From NCBI GenBank assembly GCA_003535395.1, contig DOHE01000335.1, forward strand, positions 1-5,275: a DNA stretch of 5,275 nucleotides. Reading direction: 5' to 3'. Positions 1 to 5,275 of the stretch are shown piece by piece. Each line of letters begins with the position of its first letter. The stretch's first letter is position 1. A program made the position numbers and the translations under genes. Source of the stretch: Clostridiales bacterium (lineage in GTDB: Bacteria > Bacillota > Clostridia > UBA8921). The notes under the pieces were generated by a model. It was not told the DNA's origin, ran no database searches, and saw only the letters and a program-made list of their open reading frames with translations.

Positions 1-1283
<1,283 letters not shown>

Positions 1284-1334
1284 CGATTCGATCTCTTGTC
1301 TGCCTCTCTGCGTTTCCTAAGCGGTATCTTTTTG

Positions 1335-1378
1335 TGAAATAGCCTATATACTTGTATTGCCAATGTCAACCTATTTCA
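1335..1378. repeat. 8-bp inverted repeat across the queA/lysC promoters (candidate operator)
   Basis: TGAAATAG (1335-1342) is exactly mirrored by CTATTTCA (1371-1378), 28 bases apart. The left arm overlaps the weak queA -10 and its likely start point; the right arm abuts the lysC -10 box at 1380. This placement would suit a regulator acting on both genes. The arms are AT-rich and short, so chance is possible. No known regulator motif was recognised. Confidence 0.35.
1341..1369 (-). promoter_or_regulatory. Candidate SigA-type promoter for queA-tgt
   Basis: On the minus strand there is a perfect -35 TTGACA (1364-1369). Seventeen bases later comes TAGGCT (1341-1346), a weak -10; TATAGG (1343-1348) with a 15-base spacer is the alternative. 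Transcription would start near 1334, giving a leader of about 50 bases before queA. The promoter is interlocked with the lysC promoter on the other strand. The -35 is convincing and the -10 is not. Confidence 0.42.
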
Positions 1379-1385
1379 TTATAAT
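1357..1385 (+). promoter_or_regulatory. SigA-type promoter for lysC
   Basis: TTGCCA (1357-1362), a 17-base spacer and a perfect TATAAT (1380-1385). Transcription should start near 1392, giving a leader of about 67 bases. That is too short for a lysine riboswitch or a T-box, and no motif of either was seen. Confidence 0.75.
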
Positions 1386-1418
1386 TATCGAAATACAGGG
1401 ATTCCGGTCCAGGTTGTC

Positions 1419-1439
1419 TGTCAATCGGATCGGTTGACA
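1419..1439 (+). promoter_or_regulatory. Hairpin in the lysC leader, just upstream of the ribosome site
   Basis: TGTCAATC (1419-1426) pairs with GGTTGACA (1432-1439): eight pairs including one G-U, around the 5-base loop GGATC. The hairpin ends five bases before the GGGAGG ribosome site. No run of T follows, so it is not an intrinsic terminator. It could affect mRNA stability or initiation, or, as DNA, be a protein site. The role is inferred only. Confidence 0.45.
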
Positions 1440-1444
1440 TCTTT

Positions 1445-1450
1445 GGGAGG
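1445..1450 (+). promoter_or_regulatory. lysC ribosome binding site, deciding between two ATGs
   Basis: GGGAGG ends eight bases before the ATG at 1459 but only two bases before an in-frame ATG at 1453. Normal spacing therefore favours 1459, removing two residues (MD) from the longest reading frame. Confidence 0.8.
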
Positions 1451-1458
1451 GAATGGAT

Positions 1459-2823
1459 ATGAAGGTATGCAAATTCGGGGGTACGTCCCTTGCCAGTGCG
1501 GAACAGATTCGGAAAGCTTGTGAGATCATTTTGGCGGATACCGACAGAAAAGTGATGGTGGTCTCCGCCCCGGGCAAAAGATATAAATCGGATATAAAGA
1601 TGACAGACCTGCTCATTTCCCTTGCGGATGAATCTTTGAAAGGCGGTGCCTTTCAGCCGGTTTTAGATGAAATAACAGGCCGCTTTGACCAGATTTCCAG
1701 GGACCTCGGGCTGGACGGATCCATCCTGGAAACCATCCGGGAAGATTTGACAAAACGTCTTGCTATGGATAAATCGGATGCTGGCCGGTACATGGACAGC
1801 ATGAAAGCTGCCGGCGAAGACAACAGTGCCAAACTGGTGGCCAGTTATTTTCAGAGTCTCGGTCATAACGCACGATATATCGACCCCCTGGAAGCCGGGA
1901 TGCTTCTGACGGAAGAATGCGGCAATGCTCAGGTCCTCCCGGTTTCTTATGAAAATCTGTCCAAACTTTCAACTTTGGATGGAATCCTGGTGTTCCCGGG
2001 CTTTTTTGGGTATACAGAAAGCGGATGCCTCGTGACCTTTCCACGGGGAGGTTCCGATATCACCGGCTCCATCCTGACCGCCGCACTGAAGGCGGATGTA
2101 TATGAAAACTTTACAGATGTGGATGCTGTTTTCGTGGCCAATCCCAATGTTGTCACTGACCCGGAACCCATGCGTTCCGTAACTTACAGGGAAATGAGAG
2201 AGTTGTCCTACGGTGGATTCAGCGTGCTGCATGAGGAAACCATCGCACCGGTCCGAAAAGCAGGGATCCCGGTAAATATCCGCAATACCAACCGGCCGGA
2301 AGCACCCGGCACCCTGATCGTTTCCCATCGGGAGCAGGTCCGCCCGGGTGAAGTCGCAGGAATTGCCTGCGACAGCGGATTCTGCACTATTTATCTCAGC
2401 AAGTATATGATGAACCGGGAGATCGGGTTTGGACGAAAACTTTTGCAGATCATTGAAGATGAAGGCTTGTCCTATGAGCATATGCCTTCGGGTATCGATG
2501 ATATTTCTCTGATTCTGCGGGAAAAGAATTTCACTCCGGAAGTGGAATCCCGGGTCATCGCCCGCATACGCAATGAGCTTCAGGCAGACAGCGTGGAAGT
2601 CCAGCATCATATGGCTTTGCTTCTAGTCGTGGGTGAAGGGATGCAGCATGCCGTAGGAATGGCTGCCCGGGCAACCGGTGCCCTGGCCCGGGCAAAAATC
2701 AACCTGGAGATGATCAACCAGGGATCCTCGGAAATATCGATGATGTTCGGCATCAAGACCCAGGATGCAGATGATGCCGTCCGAGTGCTTTATAACGAGT
2801 TTTTTGGCAGGAAGAGCGCTTAG
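1459..2823 (+). CDS. lysC: Aspartate kinase (aspartokinase) with tandem ACT domains
   Basis: Phosphorylates aspartate to aspartyl-4-phosphate with ATP, the first step towards diaminopimelate, lysine, threonine and methionine. The 454-aa protein begins KVCKFGGTSLAS (2-13), the aspartokinase signature, with VVSAPGKR at 34-41, GEDNSAKLVA at 119-128, and the nucleotide/substrate segment FPRGGSDITGS at 194-204, followed by YENFTDVDAVFVANPN (215-230). The regulatory part has two ACT domains, about 299-356 and 386-449; the second holds NLEMINQGSSEISMMFGI (415-432), the usual effector-binding region. The length fits the monofunctional class of about 450 aa, rather than the roughly 400-aa Bacillus type with an internal start for a beta subunit; no homoserine dehydrogenase domain follows. 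Feedback inhibition by an amino acid is expected, but which one cannot be read from the sequence. The gene has its own promoter, diverges from queA and converges with the SpoIID-like gene. The start was chosen from ribosome-site spacing. Confidence 0.95.
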   Translation: MKVCKFGGTSLASAEQIRKACEIILADTDRKVMVVSAPGKRYKSDIKMTDLLISLADESLKGGAFQPVLDEITGRFDQISRDLGLDGSILETIREDLTKRLAMDKSDAGRYMDSMKAAGEDNSAKLVASYFQSLGHNARYIDPLEAGMLLTEECGNAQVLPVSYENLSKLSTLDGILVFPGFFGYTESGCLVTFPRGGSDITGSILTAALKADVYENFTDVDAVFVANPNVVTDPEPMRSVTYREMRELSYGGFSVLHEETIAPVRKAGIPVNIRNTNRPEAPGTLIVSHREQVRPGEVAGIACDSGFCTIYLSKYMMNREIGFGRKLLQIIEDEGLSYEHMPSGIDDISLILREKNFTPEVESRVIARIRNELQADSVEVQHHMALLLVVGEGMQHAVGMAARATGALARAKINLEMINQGSSEISMMFGIKTQDADDAVRVLYNEFFGRKSA

Positions 2824-2857
2824 TATTTCATCGAAAAATGATTGCATCTTTCCGTTG
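2824..2857. other. 34-base gap between convergent gene ends, no terminator seen
   Basis: The lysC stop (TAG, 2821-2823) faces the stop of the SpoIID-like gene (TAA on the minus strand, 2858-2860). The gap and its edges contain no stable GC-rich hairpin with a T-run on either strand; the best pairing near 2841-2849 is only three base pairs. Termination must occur inside the opposing gene or by a Rho-dependent or other route. Confidence 0.6.
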
Positions 2858-4540
2858 TTATTCAATTTTGATGCCGGTGAAGTAGTGCATGATAATGGCA
2901 TCATAGGCGATGCCTGCTTTTGCCATGCCGATCGCACCGTTTTGACTCATCCCGACCCCATGCCCCCATCCTTTGCCGACAAATGTGAAGTTTCCGGGTA
3001 TGGAAGGGATTTCAACCGTTTTGCCCCCGGCACCGATCACTTTACAGGCCGTCAGTGTATCGGGTATCGGAATCAGGGTTCCTTGTGCCGTTGCAACCTG
3101 GTTTCCTGTCAATCCGGTGCGCACGGTTTGAGAACCCTGCAGCAGGGTAATGTATGTATCACTGTCCACACGATACCATTGGCTCTTCAAAGAAAATTTA
3201 GTCCTGGCCTGTTCTTTGAGGAATGTCAGTGTTCTTGGGGCTCCATCTGCCTGAAAGCCTCTGACACTCACTTCATATACCCTTCCTGATGCTGTCAGAC
3301 GAAGCACTTCTACTGCTGAAACCCGGGCCAGAACACTCCCGGTCATTTTTATGATCTGATCCGTGCTCAGCGTTGCAGTCCAATTGGAATAAGGAAGATC
3401 CTTTGGTTCGTAAGGATCTTCTACTCCAACCAGATAAGGCAGGGTTGCATACCAGACATTTTCACAGCTTTCTGTATGTCCGCCGCTGGTTGAAAAATAA
3501 AAAACCTGGGCCAGTTCCTTTTGTCCTGCCTTGGGTCCGGAGGGGTACGTATAAGTGATTATTTTCCCCCGGGTCTCCGCTATGTACCGGCTGCAGTCGG
3601 CTCCTTCAAAGTCATAACCCTTGTAGGACTGGCAGTCCACCGTATTGCAGAGATCAAACCCATACTTTGCATGTTTCTTCAAAGAAATCTGGTATGTGGC
3701 ATAGGTCCTGGCCACAACAGCCTGGGCCTTGATGGCTTCTGCCGGAGATGAGGCGCCGATTTCGGCCGGTACCACTCCGTAAAGATAATCATCCATATCC
3801 AGTATATTTACCACGGTCATGTCACTTTCCGGCAGCCGACTCACTTCCATCCATCCCCGGTACCGCGGCCCGCCATTGACCGCCATGACCGGCACTGTTC
3901 CTCCGGAAGAAGCAACGAGAGATCGAAATACAAGGGTTTTTATATTGTCAGAGAATAAAAACAGAAGATCCCCTGAAAGATCTGCAACCCGGAGCAGTGA
4001 GGCTGAACGGTCCTGGTCTGTGGGCGAAATGGAACTGACGGCTCGCACCTGGGTCCTGCCGGTTTTTTGGCTGAGCTCCGTTGCAGCTGCCTGCGCAGAA
4101 GCCTGGTCCGGATAGGATCCGGATAACACCATCCAACCTCCCATGTATGCAGGGACGGCTGCAAATCCTGATTTTTTCAGCGTTTCCGAATCTGAGAGAG
4201 CACTTTCAAAAGTTGACAAACTGGCTGCCAAAACATGCCAGGGGCCAGCTCCGTATCCATCTTTTGAAACTTTAAATCCGGCACCGGCCGTGCTTTGAAA
4301 CAATCCGGAAAATGTACCGTTTTCAAGTATGCCTGCCTCCACTCCCGCAAGGGAAGTGAAAGCAGTCTGGGAAACAGCATTTTGTGCAAAGTTCAATCCA
4401 ACCCTGACAATTACCGGTGAACTGATCTCTGCAGATGCCCGGGGGCTCCGGATGGAAAAAATACTGCATAAAATACAACAGGCCGCAGCAATGCGGAATA
4501 TGTATATCCTATTAAAAGGTTTAAGCTGCCTGCGGTTCAT
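2858..4540 (-). CDS. Secreted SpoIID/LytB-domain protein with SPOR-like N-terminal region, probable peptidoglycan lytic transglycosylase
   Basis: SpoIID enzymes cut peptidoglycan glycan strands that lack stem peptides, on the outer side of the membrane. The 560-aa protein starts with a signal peptide: basic MNRRQLKPFNR, hydrophobic core about 17-30, likely cleavage after ASA (35-37). Residues about 99-170 resemble SPOR repeats (GPWHVLAASLSTFESAL, then GGWMVLSGSYPDQASAQAA). The SpoIID domain follows: DDYLYGVVPAEIG (250-262), with Glu260 at the position of the SpoIID catalytic glutamate; EAIKAQAVVARTYA (268-281); H290, C298 and C303 near a possible zinc site; FYFSTSGGHTESCENVW (347-363); and the C-terminal KGWGHGVGMSQNGA (523-536). 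It is much longer than SpoIID proper (about 340 aa), so it is a relative and may not be sporulation-specific. An in-frame ATG at 4606 lacks a ribosome site and would bury the signal peptide; the ATG at 4540 has AGGGAGAG (4548-4555) at normal spacing. The gene diverges from dapA and converges with lysC. Confidence 0.88.
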   Translation of the reverse strand: MNRRQLKPFNRIYIFRIAAACCILCSIFSIRSPRASAEISSPVIVRVGLNFAQNAVSQTAFTSLAGVEAGILENGTFSGLFQSTAGAGFKVSKDGYGAGPWHVLAASLSTFESALSDSETLKKSGFAAVPAYMGGWMVLSGSYPDQASAQAAATELSQKTGRTQVRAVSSISPTDQDRSASLLRVADLSGDLLFLFSDNIKTLVFRSLVASSGGTVPVMAVNGGPRYRGWMEVSRLPESDMTVVNILDMDDYLYGVVPAEIGASSPAEAIKAQAVVARTYATYQISLKKHAKYGFDLCNTVDCQSYKGYDFEGADCSRYIAETRGKIITYTYPSGPKAGQKELAQVFYFSTSGGHTESCENVWYATLPYLVGVEDPYEPKDLPYSNWTATLSTDQIIKMTGSVLARVSAVEVLRLTASGRVYEVSVRGFQADGAPRTLTFLKEQARTKFSLKSQWYRVDSDTYITLLQGSQTVRTGLTGNQVATAQGTLIPIPDTLTACKVIGAGGKTVEIPSIPGNFTFVGKGWGHGVGMSQNGAIGMAKAGIAYDAIIMHYFTGIKIE

Positions 4541-4547
4541 AATGGAT

Positions 4548-4555
4548 CTCTCCCT
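4548..4555 (-). promoter_or_regulatory. Ribosome binding site of the SpoIID-like gene
   Basis: AGGGAGAG on the minus strand ends seven bases before the ATG at 4540-4538. It supports this start over the in-frame ATG at 4606, which has no purine-rich site before it and would sit only about seven bases from the predicted transcript end. Confidence 0.75.
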
Positions 4556-4619
4556 GCCGCTGTGCGCGTTCCATAGCCGTATACTGTGTTCCGGGACAGC
4601 ACTCATACAGTTTGTTTGG

Positions 4620-4649
4620 ATTATACACTGATTTCCGGATGATTGACAA
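4620..4649 (-). promoter_or_regulatory. SigA-type promoter for the SpoIID-like gene
   Basis: On the minus strand TTGTCA (4644-4649), an 18-base spacer and a perfect TATAAT (4620-4625). Transcription should start near 4613, giving a leader of about 73 bases before the ATG at 4540. The housekeeping-type sequence suggests vegetative expression rather than the sporulation factor SigE. Its -35 overlaps that of the dapA promoter by five bases. Confidence 0.65.
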
Positions 4650-4672
4650 GGGTATAAGCCAAATGATATGAT
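4643..4672 (+). promoter_or_regulatory. SigA-type promoter for dapA
   Basis: A perfect -35 TTGACA (4643-4648), an 18-base spacer and TATGAT (4667-4672), one base from consensus. The start would be near 4679, with a leader of about 42 bases. This excludes a lysine riboswitch. The -35 is shared almost completely with the divergent SpoIID-like promoter. Confidence 0.7.
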
Positions 4673-4684
4673 AACATGGCTTAT
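4654..4684. repeat. 8-bp perfect inverted repeat around the dapA -10 box (candidate operator)
   Basis: ATAAGCCA (4654-4661) is exactly mirrored by TGGCTTAT (4677-4684), 15 bases apart. The arm centres are 23 bp apart, about two helical turns. The dapA -10 (4667-4672) lies in the spacer and the predicted start point (about 4679) in the right arm. A dimeric repressor bound here would block dapA. It could instead fold as a hairpin only in DNA, since most of it precedes the transcript. No known regulator site was recognised. Confidence 0.5.
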
Positions 4685-4706
4685 GGATCATTGTTTACGA
4701 TGCAGT

Positions 4707-4712
4707 GAGGAG
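4707..4712 (+). promoter_or_regulatory. dapA ribosome binding site, deciding between two ATGs
   Basis: GAGGAG lies eight bases before the ATG at 4721. An in-frame ATG at 4715 would be only two bases from the site, so 4721 is preferred. Confidence 0.85.
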
Positions 4713-4720
4713 TGATGAGA

Positions 4721-5275
4721 ATGAGAAAGCCCTTGTTCACCGGCTCAGGTGTTGCGATTGTCACCCCCTTTACCGAAGACAGTGTGGATTTCGCCAAACT
4801 GGGTGAATTGATCGAATTTCAAATCGAATCCGGGACGGACGCACTGGTCATTTGCGGGACCACGGGGGAAGCCTCCACGATGCCGGACGAGGAACATCTG
4901 GCCGTGATACGGTATGCGGTGGAAAAAGTGAACAAAAGAATCCCCGTTATTGCCGGTACCGGAAGCAATGACACCCGTCATGCCATACATCTGACAAAAT
5001 CTGCAGCGGAGTTAGGGGCTGATGGGATCCTTTCGGTAACGCCGTATTATAATAAAACGACCCAGGCCGGGTTGTACCAGCATTTCAAGCGTATCGCTGA
5101 GAGCATGCCCCTGCCGGTCATCCTGTATAATGTTCCTTCAAGAACGAACCTGAATATCGATCCTGGGACTGTCAAGGCTCTTTCCGAACTGGGAAACATT
5201 GTCGGTATCAAGGAATGCAACATCAACCAGGTCGCTGAAATCATCACTTCCTGTGAGGATTTTACTGTATATTCA
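4721..5275 (+). CDS. dapA: 4-hydroxy-tetrahydrodipicolinate synthase, N-terminal 185 codons (cut by window edge)
   Basis: DapA condenses pyruvate with aspartate semialdehyde, the committed step to diaminopimelate and lysine and, in spore formers, dipicolinate. The visible 185 residues cover about two thirds of a roughly 290-aa family member and form most of the TIM barrel. Seen: GVAIVTPF (10-17), CGTTGEASTM (45-54), IAGTGSNDT (77-85), GADGILSVTPYYNKTTQAG (99-117), PVILYNVPSRT (132-142) and VGIKECN (161-167). The active-site set is complete with a constant +3 offset from the E. coli enzyme: Thr47 and Thr48, Tyr110, Tyr136, Arg141 and the Schiff-base lysine Lys164. This complete set argues for true DapA over other class I aldolases of the superfamily such as N-acetylneuraminate lyase. 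The gene has its own promoter and strong ribosome site, diverging from the SpoIID-like gene. The 3' part lies outside the window. Confidence 0.95.
   Translation, partial: MRKPLFTGSGVAIVTPFTEDSVDFAKLGELIEFQIESGTDALVICGTTGEASTMPDEEHLAVIRYAVEKVNKRIPVIAGTGSNDTRHAIHLTKSAAELGADGILSVTPYYNKTTQAGLYQHFKRIAESMPLPVILYNVPSRTNLNIDPGTVKALSELGNIVGIKECNINQVAEIITSCEDFTVYS

Noticed and set aside
1284..1334. preQ1 riboswitch in the queA leader.
   Set aside because: There is an AGAGAGGC stretch but no matching C-rich loop partner or A-rich tail forming the small preQ1 pseudoknot.
1392..1452. Lysine riboswitch or T-box leader upstream of lysC, and likewise upstream of dapA (4679-4720).
   Set aside because: The predicted leaders are about 67 and 42 bases, far too short, and none of the conserved elements was found.
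1969..2610. A 213-codon open frame on the minus strand inside lysC.
   Set aside because: It lies wholly antisense to a gene with clear aspartokinase motifs, has no ribosome site or family resemblance, and its composition is that of a shadow frame.
2765..3289. A 174-codon plus-strand frame overlapping the lysC 3' end and antisense to the SpoIID-like gene.
   Set aside because: Its translation is rich in Cys and His without any motif, it has no ribosome site, and it mirrors a well-supported gene on the other strand.
4541..4606. A 22-residue N-terminal extension of the SpoIID-like protein from the ATG at 4606.
   Set aside because: It has no ribosome site, begins only a few bases after the predicted transcript start, and would place a polar stretch before the signal peptide.
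4556..4610. Possible small stem in the SpoIID-like gene leader (ACTGT/ACAGT).
   Set aside because: Only four to five base pairs with a long loop, well within chance.
4604..4611. CATACAGT on the plus strand, resembling a SigE (mother-cell) -10 element pointing towards dapA.
   Set aside because: No convincing SigE -35 lies at the right distance (4581-4590 fits poorly), and a much better SigA promoter lies closer to dapA.

Overview
The window looks like ordinary chromosomal DNA from a Clostridia-type Firmicute of roughly 50% GC. The evidence is strong AGGAGG-type ribosome binding sites, promoters close to the SigA consensus (TTGACA/TATAAT), a SpoIID/LytB-domain wall enzyme, and a queA-tgt pair beside it. 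My recollection is that many Clostridia carry the order ruvAB - spoIID-like - queA - tgt; this could not be checked here. No mobile element, tRNA, rRNA, CRISPR array or phage gene was seen. The genus cannot be told from this stretch.

Layout from left to right: (1) 1-220, minus strand: the first 73 codons of tgt (tRNA-guanine transglycosylase), cut by the window edge. (2) 237-1283, minus: complete queA, 16 bases upstream of tgt and almost certainly co-transcribed with it. (3) 1284-1458: a divergent control region with interlocked promoters for queA (left) and lysC (right), an 8-bp inverted repeat, and a hairpin in the lysC leader. (4) 1459-2823, plus: complete lysC (aspartate kinase with two C-terminal ACT domains). 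(5) 2858-4540, minus: a complete 560-aa secreted SpoIID/LytB-domain protein with a SPOR-like N-terminal part. Its 3' end faces that of lysC across 34 bases with no recognisable terminator. (6) 4541-4720: a second divergent control region, where the spoIID-like and dapA promoters share almost the same -35 bases and an 8-bp inverted repeat brackets the dapA -10 box. (7) 4721-5275, plus: the first 185 codons of dapA, cut by the window edge.

Two themes are interleaved. queA and tgt are consecutive steps of queuosine modification of tRNA. lysC and dapA are the first and third steps of the aspartate-to-diaminopimelate/lysine pathway, which supplies peptidoglycan cross-links and, in spore formers, dipicolinate. 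The SpoIID-like protein between lysC and dapA is predicted to cut peptidoglycan outside the membrane. lysC and dapA are separate plus-strand units on either side of it, each with its own promoter and short leader, so neither has room for a lysine riboswitch or T-box.

No clearly new gene system is visible: all five genes belong to known families. The signals most worth following are in the two intergenic regions (overlapping divergent promoters and inverted repeats), the domain combination of the SpoIID-like protein, and a strong excess of the tetranucleotide CCGG.
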